This document shows, one piece after another, positions 25,093 through 34,349 of a stretch of 64,000 nt of DNA. The notes below the pieces were generated by a model. The model worked only from the letters and a program-made list of their open reading frames with translations, searched no databases and had not been told where the DNA came from. How positions within the stretch are numbered: the first letter of the stretch is position 1; the number at the start of each line of letters is the position of its first letter. Position numbers and translations under genes: made by a program. Source of the stretch: Blautia sp. AF19-10LB (GTDB lineage: Bacteria; Bacillota; Clostridia; Lachnospirales; Lachnospiraceae); the NCBI RefSeq assembly GCF_003461245.1, contig NZ_QTWS01000013.1, positions 26,337 through 90,336 on the forward strand, read 5' to 3'.

Positions 25093-26760
25093 ATGAAAAA
25101 TCAGGAAAAAATTTTTGTTATAGGACATAAAAATCCGGATACAGATTCTATCTGTTCGGCAATTGCATACTGCGACATCAAAAACAGGACAAGCCAGCAC
25201 CAGAAATTTATTCCGAAGCGCGCAGGACAGATCAATGAGGAGACAGAGTATGTGCTGAGCCGTTTTGGAGTTCAGCCGCCGGGATATCTGAGTAATATCG
25301 GAACCCAGGTCAAGGACATGGATATCCGTATGAGCCCGGATGCAGACAAGGGAATGTCGCTGAAAGCTGCATGGGATATCATGCAGGAGAACAGCATTGT
25401 TTCTCTTCCAATCAGAGATAAAGAAGGTGCCCTGGAAGGTCTGATCACGATCGGTGATATTGCGAAGACCTATATGGATACGACTGACAGCTATCTTCTT
25501 TCCAGAGCAAGAACACAGTATCAGAAGATCGCAGAGACGATCGACGGAGAAGTGATCGAGGGAAATCCTCATGGATATTTTATCAAGGGAAGAGTTATGG
25601 TAGGAACTGCCAACCCGGATAAAATGAAAGAATATATCGAAGAAGATGATATGATCATCATGGGAGACAGAGAAGAGGATCATCTTCAGGCGATTTCCCA
25701 GAATGTAAGCTGTATTATCGTGGGACTTGGAATCCAGGTATCAGAGAATGTTATGAAACTCGCACATGAGAAGGATATCATCATTATTTCTTCCCCGTAT
25801 GATACCTTTACGATCGCGCGACTGATCAACCAGAGTATTCCGGTCAGATATATCATGAAAACAGAAAATCTTGTAACTTTTAATACCGAAGATTTTACAG
25901 ATGATATCCAGGATGTCATGATCAAGCACCGTCATCGTGCATTCCCGGTCATCAATAAGAAGGGCAAATGTATCGGTACCATATCCAGACGTAATTTCCT
26001 GGGCATGCACAAGAAGCAGGTAGTTCTTGTAGACCATAATGAGATCGATCAGGCAGTAGATAATATTGAGAAAGCTGACATTCTTGAGATCATTGACCAT
26101 CATAAACTTGGAACACTGCAGACGGTTCAGCCGATCAGCTTCCGTAACCAGCCGGTGGGATGTACCGGAACGATCATGTATCAGATCTATGGCGAACAGA
26201 AACTTGAGATCTCGCCTAAGATCGCAGGACTTCTGTGCGCAGCGATCATTTCAGATACGCTGATGTTCCGTTCACCGACCTGCACACTGCAGGATAAGAT
26301 GGCAGCAGGAGCACTGGCACTGATCGCAGATATTTCCATTGAGCAGTTTGCGAAGGAAATGTTCCGTGCAGGAAGCAACCTCAAGGATAAATCACCGGAA
26401 GAAATCTTTTATCAGGATTACAAGAAATTTATTGCAGAAGGTGATATCTGCTTTGGCGTTGGACAGATCAGTTCTATGGATTCAGAAGAACTCAAAGAGA
26501 TCAAAGAAAGACTGCTGCCGTTCATGGTAAGCGAATGCGGACGCCATGGTGTCACCAGAGTTTACTTCATGCTGACGGATATTATAACACAGTCAACGGA
26601 ACTGCTGTTTTATGGAGAGGGAAGCCGTGAAATGGCAGAAAATGCATTTAAGATGGAGCCGGAAAACGATGCATTCTATCTCGAAGGTGTAGTTTCACGT
26701 AAGAAACAGCTGATCCCGCCGCTGATGGAAGCAGCACAGATGTCCGGTGATTATGCATAA
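25093..26760 (+). CDS. CBS-domain-containing manganese-dependent inorganic pyrophosphatase (family II)
   Basis: A 555-residue enzyme that hydrolyses pyrophosphate to phosphate. The N-terminal DHH part begins with GHKNPDTDS (H12, D16, D18, metal ligands) and later has EIIDHHKLG. Between them is a long insert with two CBS domains and a DRTGG-like domain, so activity is probably controlled by adenine nucleotides, as known for this subfamily. The DHHA2 domain closes the protein. The ATG at 25093 is used; an earlier in-frame start lies within the S1 gene. Confidence 0.93.
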   Translation: MKNQEKIFVIGHKNPDTDSICSAIAYCDIKNRTSQHQKFIPKRAGQINEETEYVLSRFGVQPPGYLSNIGTQVKDMDIRMSPDADKGMSLKAAWDIMQENSIVSLPIRDKEGALEGLITIGDIAKTYMDTTDSYLLSRARTQYQKIAETIDGEVIEGNPHGYFIKGRVMVGTANPDKMKEYIEEDDMIIMGDREEDHLQAISQNVSCIIVGLGIQVSENVMKLAHEKDIIIISSPYDTFTIARLINQSIPVRYIMKTENLVTFNTEDFTDDIQDVMIKHRHRAFPVINKKGKCIGTISRRNFLGMHKKQVVLVDHNEIDQAVDNIEKADILEIIDHHKLGTLQTVQPISFRNQPVGCTGTIMYQIYGEQKLEISPKIAGLLCAAIISDTLMFRSPTCTLQDKMAAGALALIADISIEQFAKEMFRAGSNLKDKSPEEIFYQDYKKFIAEGDICFGVGQISSMDSEELKEIKERLLPFMVSECGRHGVTRVYFMLTDIITQSTELLFYGEGSREMAENAFKMEPENDAFYLEGVVSRKKQLIPPLMEAAQMSGDYA

Positions 26761-26797
26761 AACAAAAGCAAAAGACAGACAGGAGGATTTGTAAATC

Positions 26798-27379
26798 ATG
26801 GCAAAACAGACCTGGAAAGCAGGGAATATGCTGTATCCGCTCCCGGCGGTTATGGTGAGCGTTACAGATGGCAAAGGACAGGATGATATTATAACAGTAG
26901 CCTGGACAGGTACGATCTGCACAAATCCTCCAATGGTTTATATTTCTGTTCGTCCGAGCCGTTTTTCCCATCATATGCTGATGGAAACGGGAGAATTTGT
27001 AATCAATCTGACGACAGAGAAACTTACCAGAGCTACGGATTACTGTGGTGTCCGCTCTGGCAGAGACGTTGATAAATTCAAAGAAACAGGACTTACAAGA
27101 GAAAAGGCAGAATTTGTCAAAGCACCTATGATCAAAGAATCTCCGGTATCTATAGAATGCCGTGTTACAGAAGTTAAGAAACTGGGATCTCATGATATGT
27201 TTCTTGCGGAAGTACTTGCAGTACATGCGGATGAGGAGTATATGGACGAAAACAACCGCTTTGATCTTAACCGTGCGCGTCCGATGGTATATTCTCATGG
27301 AGAATATCTTGGTATCGGAAAGAAACTGGGCACATTTGGCTACAGTGTCAAAAAACGGAGAAAAAGTGCGAAAAAATGA
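26798..27379 (+). CDS. Flavin reductase-like FMN-binding protein
   Basis: A 193-residue single-domain split-barrel flavoprotein of the flavin reductase-like family. It shows the order of conserved segments VMVSVTDG, ITVAWTGTICTNPPMVYISVRPSRFSH, FVINLTTEKL and the C-terminal RPMVYSHGEYLGIGKKLG. It probably binds FMN and transfers electrons from a nicotinamide cofactor or a partner; the substrate is unknown. AGGAGG precedes the ATG, 38 bases after the pyrophosphatase gene. The tail is strongly basic (KKRRKSAKK). Confidence 0.85.
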   Translation: MAKQTWKAGNMLYPLPAVMVSVTDGKGQDDIITVAWTGTICTNPPMVYISVRPSRFSHHMLMETGEFVINLTTEKLTRATDYCGVRSGRDVDKFKETGLTREKAEFVKAPMIKESPVSIECRVTEVKKLGSHDMFLAEVLAVHADEEYMDENNRFDLNRARPMVYSHGEYLGIGKKLGTFGYSVKKRRKSAKK

Positions 27380-27396
27380 GCCTTCCCAAAGAGGGA

Positions 27397-27425
27397 TTGC
27401 AGAAAAAGGGCATTTATGCTAAAAT
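27397..27425 (+). promoter_or_regulatory. SigA-type promoter for the shikimate-kinase-like gene
   Basis: TTGCAG (27397-27402) and TAAAAT (27420-27425) are 17 bases apart, with a TGC extension before the -10. Confidence 0.6.
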
Positions 27426-27472
27426 GGGCGTTAAGCAATTTGTGAGAAATCAAACAGGAGAACGGACATTTT

Positions 27473-27979
27473 ATGAATAATATAACATTGATAGGAATGC
27501 CTGGAGTCGGCAAAAGCACAATAGGCGTTGTACTGGCAAAGGTATTAGGCTATCAGTTCCTTGATTCGGATCTTCTGATCCAGAAACAGGAAAGAAGACG
27601 TCTGCGTGAGATCATTGAAGAAGAAGGATACATGGGATTCAAGGAAATTGAGAACCGTGTCAATGCGTCTATTGATGTAAACCATACTGTGATCGCGACA
27701 GGCGGAAGCGTAGTGTACTGTGAAGAGGCTATGAATCATCTGAGGTCGATTGGAACAGTTGTATATTTGAAATTATCTTTAGATTCCCTTGCAAAGCGCC
27801 TTGGCAATCTGCAGTGCAGAGGCGTACTGTTAAAGGACGGTCAGACATTGAAGGATCTGTACGAAGAACGAACTCCATTATATGAGAAATATGCAGATGT
27901 TGTTCTGGACGAAGAAGGGAAAGATTTGGAAGAAAGTCTGCACGATCTTTTGGAAATACTAGAAGAGAATTCAAAGTAA
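27473..27979 (+). CDS. Shikimate-kinase-family protein with altered substrate-site residues
   Basis: A 168-residue P-loop kinase of the AroK fold. Walker A GMPGVGKST is at residues 8-16, the shikimate-binding D-x-D is kept as FLDSD (D31, D33), and the late ERTPLYEKYAD helix is present. Three usual features differ: the arginine of the FR motif is K57 in GFKEIE, the GGG loop is GGS (S79), and the lid RPLL reads RGVLL. No other aromatic-pathway gene lies nearby. It may be a true shikimate kinase with a relaxed site or a relative acting on another small alcohol. It has its own promoter and is a single-gene unit. Confidence 0.7.
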   Translation: MNNITLIGMPGVGKSTIGVVLAKVLGYQFLDSDLLIQKQERRRLREIIEEEGYMGFKEIENRVNASIDVNHTVIATGGSVVYCEEAMNHLRSIGTVVYLKLSLDSLAKRLGNLQCRGVLLKDGQTLKDLYEERTPLYEKYADVVLDEEGKDLEESLHDLLEILEENSK

Positions 27980-28027
27980 CTATTGTTGAAAAGACAATGA
28001 AGCGGAAGGGGACAGAGTAAATTTTTA

Positions 28028-28055
28028 TTTACAAATGGCAAATCTGTGTTATAAT
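28028..28055 (+). promoter_or_regulatory. SigA-type promoter for murA
   Basis: TTTACA (28028-28033) and a consensus TATAAT (28050-28055) with a TGT extension are 16 bases apart. The 70-base leader contains an imperfect CATTCGCTTCGACTTGCGGAGTG hairpin. Confidence 0.75.
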
Positions 28056-28130
28056 ACAGACTTTGAGGATGAGATTTATCTCTGGCATTCGCTTCGACTT
28101 GCGGAGTGAAAATAATTATAGAGGTGCTTT

Positions 28131-29423
28131 ATGGAACAGTATGTAATTAAAGGTGGCAATCCGTTAGTAGGAGAAGTTGAGATCGGTGGTGCGAAGAACG
28201 CTGCGCTTGCTATTCTTTCTGCTGCGATCATGACGGATGAAACCATTCTTATTGAGAATCTGCCTGACGTAAGAGACATCAATGTTTTGTTGGAAGCAAT
28301 TGCCGGGATAGGAGCTCAGGTTGAGCGAATTGACAGGTCTACCGTTAAGATTAACGGATCTACAATTAACGATATCAGTGTAGATTATGAATATATTAAG
28401 AAAATCCGTGCGTCATATTATCTTCTTGGCGCATTACTTGGCAAATACAAACACGCTGAGGTTCCGCTTCCGGGCGGATGTAACATCGGAAGCAGACCAA
28501 TCGATCAGCATCTGAAGGGATTTCGTGCATTAGGTGCAGATGTGAACATCCTTCATGGTGCGATCGTTGCAGAGACAGAGAACCTTCATGGAAGCCATAT
28601 TTTCCTTGATGTTGTATCTGTAGGTGCGACGATCAACATTATGATGGCAGCTTCTATGGCATCTGGCCGTACTACGATCGAGAATGCAGCGAGAGAGCCG
28701 CATGTTGTAGACGTTGCGAACTTCCTGAACAGTATGGGAGCCAACATCAAGGGTGCGGGAACTGATGTTATCCGTATCAAGGGTGTTGAGAAACTTCATC
28801 GTACAGAGTATTCTATCATTCCGGACCAGATCGAGGCAGGAACTTTTATGTTTGCTGCTGCCGCAACTGGCGGGGATGTTACAGTTAAGAATGTTATCCC
28901 GAAACATCTTGAGGCAACAACTGCCAAACTTGAAGAGATCGGATGTGAGGTTGAAGAATTTGATGATGCAGTACGTGTACGTGCAGGCAAGAGACTTCAC
29001 CGCACTCATGTCAAGACTCTTCCATATCCAGGATATCCGACAGATATGCAGCCGCAGATCGCTGTTACACTTGCCCTTGCAGAAGGAACAAGTATCGTAA
29101 CAGAGAGTATCTTTGAAAACCGTTTCAAATATGCGGACGAGCTTTCCAGAATGGGAGCGAATATTAAAGTTGAGGGAAATTCTGCTATTATTGATGGTGT
29201 TCGCAAGCTTACAGGCGCAAGAGTCAGTGCACCGGATCTCCGTGCAGGAGCGGCTCTGGTAATTGCAGGTCTGGCAGCGGATGGAATCACAGTAGTAGAT
29301 GATATTGTTTATATCCAGAGAGGATATGAGAATTTCGAAGAGAAACTGAGAAGTCTCGGCGCAGAGATCGAGAGAGTTTCCAGTGAGAAAGAAATCCAGA
29401 AATTCCGTCTTCGCGTAGGTTGA
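28131..29423 (+). CDS. murA: UDP-N-acetylglucosamine 1-carboxyvinyltransferase
   Basis: A 430-residue enzyme that transfers enolpyruvate from PEP to UDP-GlcNAc, the first committed step of peptidoglycan synthesis. K22 and N23 lie in GGAKNAAL, and the active-site cysteine that fosfomycin alkylates is C117 in PGGCNIGSRPID. Length is normal for the family. AGAGGTG precedes the ATG. It has its own promoter and is followed by the SAM-riboswitch leader of metK. Confidence 0.97.
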   Translation: MEQYVIKGGNPLVGEVEIGGAKNAALAILSAAIMTDETILIENLPDVRDINVLLEAIAGIGAQVERIDRSTVKINGSTINDISVDYEYIKKIRASYYLLGALLGKYKHAEVPLPGGCNIGSRPIDQHLKGFRALGADVNILHGAIVAETENLHGSHIFLDVVSVGATINIMMAASMASGRTTIENAAREPHVVDVANFLNSMGANIKGAGTDVIRIKGVEKLHRTEYSIIPDQIEAGTFMFAAAATGGDVTVKNVIPKHLEATTAKLEEIGCEVEEFDDAVRVRAGKRLHRTHVKTLPYPGYPTDMQPQIAVTLALAEGTSIVTESIFENRFKYADELSRMGANIKVEGNSAIIDGVRKLTGARVSAPDLRAGAALVIAGLAADGITVVDDIVYIQRGYENFEEKLRSLGAEIERVSSEKEIQKFRLRVG

Positions 29424-29445
29424 TAAAATTTGTCATCCGAGATAC

Positions 29446-29474
29446 TTGACAAGTATATAAAATAAGTTTATTGT
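29446..29474 (+). promoter_or_regulatory. Promoter for the metK riboswitch transcript
   Basis: A consensus TTGACA (29446-29451) and TATTGT (29469-29474) are 17 bases apart, about 25 bases before the aptamer. Confidence 0.7.
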
Positions 29475-29503
29475 ATGTACTGCGATAACTTCATAAACGG
29501 CCT

Positions 29504-29601
29504 TTTATTCAGAGTGGTGGAGATACAAAGGATCTGTGAAGCCACGGCAACCCCTCCCTTGAGAGGAAGGTGCCAACCTGAGCGAGTGATCGAACAATAA
29601 G
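29504..29601 (+). promoter_or_regulatory. SAM-I (S-box) riboswitch aptamer
   Basis: The conserved S-box core is readable: AGAGTGGTGGAG, then GTGAAGCCACGGCAACC, then AAGGTGCCAACCTGAGCGA, closed by the P1 strands TTATTC and GAACAATAA. It binds S-adenosylmethionine and controls the downstream SAM synthetase gene, a sensible feedback loop. Confidence 0.95.
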
Positions 29602-29619
29602 AGGATTGAAATCAAATTC

Positions 29620-29655
29620 AAGACAGTCCTATTGTTGGGGCTGTCTTATTTTGTT
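29620..29655 (+). terminator. Riboswitch-controlled terminator of metK
   Basis: A 10-bp stem AAGACAGTCC with GGGCTGTCTT (one G-T) and an 8-base loop is followed by ATTTTGTT. The loop TATTGTTG can pair with the P1 strand ACAATA, which gives the expected antiterminator alternative. Confidence 0.85.
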
Positions 29656-29711
29656 ATGTACGCAGATAACTTATTGATCAATAGACCAGATAAAAAAGAA
29701 AGGAACCAATC

Positions 29712-30896
29712 ATGGAGAAAGAAAAGATTTTATTTACATCCGAATCTGTAACTGAAGGTCATCCGGACAAAATGTGCGATGCCATTTCCGATGCCATTCT
29801 TGACGCGATCATGGAAAAAGACCCGATGGGCCGTGTAGCATGCGAGACCGCTACAACAACAGGTCTTGTACTTGTTATGGGAGAGATCACAACAAGCGCT
29901 TACGTTGATATCCAGAAAATCGTAAGAGATACAGTAAGAGAGATCGGTTATACCCGTGGAAAATATGGATTTGATGCTGATACATGTGCAGTCATCACTG
30001 CAATCGATGAGCAGTCAGCAGATATCGCTCTTGGCGTAGACAAAGCTCTGGAAGCTAAGATGGGAGAAGACGAGATCGATGCGATCGGAGCCGGAGACCA
30101 GGGAATCCAGTTCGGATATGCTTCCAATGAAACAGAAGAGTACATGCCATATGCGATCAACATGGCACACAAACTGGCTCGCCAGCTTACAAAAGTCCGC
30201 AAAGACGGAACTCTGCCATACTTAAGACCAGACGGAAAAACTCAGGTAACTGTTGAATACAGTGAAGAAGGCAAACCGATCCGTATCGATGCAGTTGTAT
30301 GCTCTACACAGCATGATCCGGAAGTTACACAGGAGCAGATCCACGAAGACATCAAGAAATATGTATTTGATGAGATCATCCCGACAGACATGGTAGATGA
30401 TGATACCAAGTACTTCATCAACCCGACAGGACGTTTCGTGATCGGTGGACCTCACGGTGACAGTGGACTTACAGGACGTAAAATCATCGTTGATACTTAC
30501 GGTGGATCCGGACGTCACGGCGGCGGTGCTTTCTCAGGAAAAGACTGCACAAAGGTTGACCGTTCCGCAGCTTATGCAGCACGTTATGTTGCAAAGAACA
30601 TCGTTGCAGCAGGACTGGCTGACAAGTGCGAGATCCAGCTTTCCTATGCGATCGGTGTAGCAAAACCGACTTCCATCAATGTAGAAACATTTGGAACAGG
30701 AAAACTTTCCAACACCAGACTTGTTGAGATCATCCGTGAGAACTTTGATCTCCGTCCGGCAGGAATCATCCGTATGCTCGACCTGAGAAGACCGATCTAC
30801 AAACAGACAGCTGCTTACGGACATTTTGGACGTACAGATGTAGATCTTCCGTGGGAAAAACTGGATAAAGTTGACGATCTCAAGAAATATCTGTAA
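29712..30896 (+). CDS. metK: S-adenosylmethionine synthetase
   Basis: A 394-residue cytoplasmic enzyme that makes SAM from methionine and ATP. Family signatures are [10 protein letters not shown] near residue 14, [12 protein letters not shown], and GGGAFSGKD. Length is standard. AAGAAAGGAACC precedes the ATG. SAM made here is the cofactor for the several methyltransferases in this window (RsmG, RsmA, TrmN6-like, RsmI). Confidence 0.98.
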   Translation: MEKEKILFTSESVTEGHPDKMCDAISDAILDAIMEKDPMGRVACETATTTGLVLVMGEITTSAYVDIQKIVRDTVREIGYTRGKYGFDADTCAVITAIDEQSADIALGVDKALEAKMGEDEIDAIGAGDQGIQFGYASNETEEYMPYAINMAHKLARQLTKVRKDGTLPYLRPDGKTQVTVEYSEEGKPIRIDAVVCSTQHDPEVTQEQIHEDIKKYVFDEIIPTDMVDDDTKYFINPTGRFVIGGPHGDSGLTGRKIIVDTYGGSGRHGGGAFSGKDCTKVDRSAAYAARYVAKNIVAAGLADKCEIQLSYAIGVAKPTSINVETFGTGKLSNTRLVEIIRENFDLRPAGIIRMLDLRRPIYKQTAAYGHFGRTDVDLPWEKLDKVDDLKKYL

Positions 30897-30899
30897 GAC

Positions 30900-30919
30900 A
30901 CGGTTTTTTCACCGTTTTT
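30900..30919 (+). terminator. Short terminator after metK
   Basis: A 5-bp stem ACGGT/ACCGT with a T-rich loop is followed by T5. It is weak but well placed four bases after the stop. Confidence 0.55.
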
Positions 30920-30951
30920 ATAGAAAATTTAGAGATAGGAATATCGTGATA

Positions 30952-30960
30952 TGATATAAT
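30952..30960 (+). promoter_or_regulatory. Extended -10 promoter for the two-component genes
   Basis: TGATATAAT is a consensus extended -10 without a clear -35, 72 bases before the histidine kinase ATG. Confidence 0.6.
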
Positions 30961-31031
30961 GAACGCATATATAGCGGGTACAGACTCGTTATATGTGCGT
31001 TTATTTTTATACAGAGAAGCGGGGATGTGTT

Positions 31032-32192
31032 ATGAAATTAAAACAGAGGATCATACTCGGTTTCCTGATGATCATATTAGTTCCAATGCTGCTGCTGGCG
31101 GCTACTTTATACGGGTTCAGCGAAGCGCAGCACAGGAGTACATCTAAGAATGAAGCAGTGCAGGAAGCAGATTATGATATTACGATCGGAGAGACCGGAG
31201 TTGACGGTTCGGGCTTACGGATCATGACGAAGGATCTTTTTTTTACGGCACTGGTCATCCTGATATTTACGAGTGTGTCCGTAGGATTGTGGATTTACAG
31301 AAGTGTTGCCACACCACTTGTTAAGCTGCGTAAGGCCACGCAGAATATCAAAGACGGAAATCTTGATTTTGTTCTTGATGTGGAAGGGGCGGATGAGTTT
31401 GCGGAACTTTGCCGTGATTTTGAGGAAATGAGGAGACGGCTCAAGGAATCCGCAGAAGAAAAACTTGTCCTGGACAAAGAAAACAAAGAACTGATCAGCA
31501 ATATTTCTCATGATCTCAAGACCCCGATCACAGCCGTTAAGGGCTACGTTGAGGGTATCATGGACGGAGTGGCAGATACCCCGGAAAAGATGGATCGTTA
31601 TGTCCGTACTATTTATAACAAAACAGTTGAGATGGATCATCTGATCAATGAGCTTACTTTTTATTCCAAGATCGATACAAACCGCATTCCATATACGTTC
31701 AGTAAACTGAATGTTGAGGACTATTTTTCAGACTGTGCAGAGGAAGTGGGACTGGAACTGGAAACGAGAGGAATACAGCTCTGCTATGCCAACTACGTAG
31801 ACAGTGATGTGCAGGTGATCGCAGATGGAGAGCAGATCCGAAGGGTGATCCATAATATCATCAGCAATGCGATTAAATATATGGACAAGGGCAAGGGAAT
31901 GAAGGGCATCATACAGATCCGTGTCAAGGATGTCGGTGATTTTGTCCAGGTTGAGATCGAAGATAATGGCAAGGGGATCGCAGCCAAAGATCTGCCATAT
32001 ATTTTTGACCGTTTTTACCGGACAGATGTTTCGCGAAATTCTGCCAAGGGAGGCAGTGGGATTGGTCTTTCCATCGTGCGTAAGATCCTGGAGGACCATG
32101 GAGGTAAAGTGTGGGCAACCAGCCGCGAGGACATCGGCACGATCATGTACTTTGTTTTGAGAAAATACCAGGAGGTACCTGTAAATGAGTAA
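31032..32192 (+). CDS. Sensor histidine kinase (HAMP, HisKA, HATPase_c)
   Basis: A 386-residue membrane kinase. Helix 1 is at about residues 7-29, helix 2 at about 65-88, with a short external loop of roughly 35-40 residues, so it probably senses membrane or small-ligand signals. A HAMP linker (TPLVKLRKATQNIKDGNLDF) follows, then the H-box ISNISHDLKTPITAVKGY and an ATPase domain with the N-box, DNGKGIAAKDLPYIFDRFYR and GGSGIGLSIV. The ATG at 31032 follows GGGGATG. It overlaps the response regulator gene by eight bases. Its signal is not evident from the sequence. Confidence 0.92.
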   Translation: MKLKQRIILGFLMIILVPMLLLAATLYGFSEAQHRSTSKNEAVQEADYDITIGETGVDGSGLRIMTKDLFFTALVILIFTSVSVGLWIYRSVATPLVKLRKATQNIKDGNLDFVLDVEGADEFAELCRDFEEMRRRLKESAEEKLVLDKENKELISNISHDLKTPITAVKGYVEGIMDGVADTPEKMDRYVRTIYNKTVEMDHLINELTFYSKIDTNRIPYTFSKLNVEDYFSDCAEEVGLELETRGIQLCYANYVDSDVQVIADGEQIRRVIHNIISNAIKYMDKGKGMKGIIQIRVKDVGDFVQVEIEDNGKGIAAKDLPYIFDRFYRTDVSRNSAKGGSGIGLSIVRKILEDHGGKVWATSREDIGTIMYFVLRKYQEVPVNE

Positions 32193-32874
32193 AATACTGA
32201 TTATTGAAGACGAAGAGGCAATTGCAGATCTGGAGAAAGATTATCTGGAACTGTCAGGATTTGATGTTGAGATCGCCACAAGAGGCGATGTAGGGCTTGA
32301 GAAGGCTCTGAAAGAAGAATACGACCTGATCATACTTGATCTGATGCTCCCTGAGGTAGATGGATTTGATATCTGCCGTCAGGTGCGCGAGGAGAAGAAT
32401 ATCCCGATCATCATGGTTTCGGCAAAGAAAGACGATATTGACAAGATCCGTGGACTGGGACTTGGGGCAGATGATTACATGACCAAGCCGTTCAGCCCAA
32501 GCGAACTTGTTGCCAGGGTAAAGGCACATATGGAAAGATATAACAGACTTGTAGGATCAAATGTTGTCAAGAATGATATTATCGAGATCCGTGGGATCAA
32601 GATCGACAAGACAGCGCGAAGAGTCTGGATCAATGGGGAGGAGAAGACATTTACGACCAAGGAATTTGATCTTCTTACATTCCTTGCGGAGAATCCGAAC
32701 CGCGTATTTACCAAGGCGGAACTGTTCCGTCAGATCTGGGATATGGAATCTGTAGGCGACATTGCAACTGTTACCGTTCATATCAAGAAAATCCGTGAAA
32801 AGATTGAATTCAACACAGCCAAGCCGCAGTATATTGAAACCATCTGGGGTGTAGGTTACAGGTTTAAGGTATAA
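32185..32874 (+). CDS. OmpR/PhoB-family response regulator
   Basis: A 229-residue transcription factor. The receiver domain has acidic residues D9/E10, the phospho-acceptor D52 in LIILDLMLPEVDGF and the lysine in TKPFSP. The C-terminal winged helix (about residues 130-228) includes FTTKEFDLLTFLAENPNRVF and VTVHIKKIREKIE. It is the partner of the upstream kinase by its eight-base overlap. The decarboxylase gene follows after five bases, so the pair may be co-expressed with the yaaO-like cluster. Confidence 0.94.
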   Translation: MSKILIIEDEEAIADLEKDYLELSGFDVEIATRGDVGLEKALKEEYDLIILDLMLPEVDGFDICRQVREEKNIPIIMVSAKKDDIDKIRGLGLGADDYMTKPFSPSELVARVKAHMERYNRLVGSNVVKNDIIEIRGIKIDKTARRVWINGEEKTFTTKEFDLLTFLAENPNRVFTKAELFRQIWDMESVGDIATVTVHIKKIREKIEFNTAKPQYIETIWGVGYRFKV

Positions 32875-32879
32875 AAATT

Positions 32880-34343
32880 ATGGAAAGATTATATAGAGCA
32901 TTAGAAATTTACAGCCAGGAAGATTATTATCCATTTCATATGCCGGGGCACAAGAGAAATCCGGACACAGTCAATACAGACCTGCCGTTTGACAGGGATA
33001 TCACAGAGATAGAGGGATTTGATAATCTTCATCATCCGGAAGGAATTCTGAAAAAAGCGCAGGAAACTGCTGCGAATGTGTATGGTACGAAGGAATGTTA
33101 TTACAGCGTTAATGGCAGCACAGCGGCACTTCTTGCGGCTGTTTCGGCAGCGGTTCCGAGGAAGGGACAGATCCTTGTTGCGAGGAACTGCCACAAGGCT
33201 GTCTATCATGCTCTGTATCTGAGGAATCTGATCCCGACTTATGTCTATCCACAGATGGACCAAAAGTGGTGGATAAACGGAGGAATTTCACCGGATAAGG
33301 TGGAAAGAGCACTGGCGGAGAATCCGGAGATCAAGGCAGTGCTTCTCACATCGCCGACGTATGATGGGGTGGTATCAGATATTGAGAAGATCGCAGAGAT
33401 CGTACACAGATATGAGATTCCGCTGATCGTGGATGAGGCACATGGAGCACATTTTCACTTTTCAAATTATTTCCCGACATCAGCAGCTGAACTGGGAGCG
33501 GATCTGGTTATCCAGAGTTTCCACAAGACACTTCCGTCGATGACGCAGACTGCGGTGCTCCATAACTGCAGTGACCGCGTGGACAGCAGACTGATCCGCA
33601 GATTTATGGGAATTTATCAGAGCAGCAGTCCGTCGTATATCCTTATGGCGAGTATGGATGCCTGCATGGAAAAAATGTCCTCCGACGGTAATGAGATGTT
33701 CCGTGAATTTACAAAGATCCTCGAAAAGACGAGACGCAGGCTTTCAGAATGCAAGTATATCCGCCTGGTTTCACCGGAGATCGGAACGGCCGGAGTTTTT
33801 GATTATGATCGTTCCAAATTACTTTTTTCTACACGCTATGCGTCAATGACGGGAAGTGAACTGGCACAGATCCTTCTGGAGAAATATCACATTCAGGTGG
33901 AGATGGAAACGGAGCATTATGTGCTTGCACTGGCAGCAGTTGGTGACAGTGAGGAAGGCTTTGAGAGACTTTGCCAGGCGATCGAGGAGATCGACCAGGA
34001 AGAAGCACAGAAGAAAAAAGAAAAAAGAGAAGCAGAAGAACCGAAGGCAGGAAGAACAGCATACACTTCATTGAGCCAGTTCATGTCGATCACGGAGGCA
34101 ATGGAATCGGAGAGTGAAATCCGCAAACTGGAAGAAAGTGTCGGACGGATATCGGCAGAGTTTGGATATCTCTATCCGCCTGGAATCCCGCTGATCGTAC
34201 CGGGAGAACAGATTACTGGACAATTTATCCGTAATATGAGAATATACATGGAAGAGGGATTGTATCTGCAGGGACTGGAGGACTATACCAATGAGACCAT
34301 CCGTGTAGTAGCCCAGAATACTACGAAGGAGCAGGAAATCTGA
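32880..34343 (+). CDS. Orn/Lys/Arg decarboxylase family PLP enzyme (YaaO-like)
   Basis: A 487-residue fold-type I PLP enzyme. The PLP lysine is in SFHKTLPSMTQTAVLH, with the conserved DEAHGAHFHFS just before it and HMPGHKRNP at residues 20-28. The C-terminal decarboxylase domain with YPPGIPLIVPGEQIT is complete. It belongs to the YaaO/SpeA type found before tmk-holB in Bacillus; the substrate is probably arginine or lysine, but this cannot be settled from sequence. It starts five bases after the response regulator and is followed after six bases by a guanylate-kinase-like gene. Confidence 0.88.
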   Translation: MERLYRALEIYSQEDYYPFHMPGHKRNPDTVNTDLPFDRDITEIEGFDNLHHPEGILKKAQETAANVYGTKECYYSVNGSTAALLAAVSAAVPRKGQILVARNCHKAVYHALYLRNLIPTYVYPQMDQKWWINGGISPDKVERALAENPEIKAVLLTSPTYDGVVSDIEKIAEIVHRYEIPLIVDEAHGAHFHFSNYFPTSAAELGADLVIQSFHKTLPSMTQTAVLHNCSDRVDSRLIRRFMGIYQSSSPSYILMASMDACMEKMSSDGNEMFREFTKILEKTRRRLSECKYIRLVSPEIGTAGVFDYDRSKLLFSTRYASMTGSELAQILLEKYHIQVEMETEHYVLALAAVGDSEEGFERLCQAIEEIDQEEAQKKKEKREAEEPKAGRTAYTSLSQFMSITEAMESESEIRKLEESVGRISAEFGYLYPPGIPLIVPGEQITGQFIRNMRIYMEEGLYLQGLEDYTNETIRVVAQNTTKEQEI

Positions 34344-34349
34344 TATTTC

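Noticed and set aside
30900..31031. Riboswitch or attenuator between metK and the histidine kinase
   Set aside because: Only a short terminator and an extended -10 promoter are visible.
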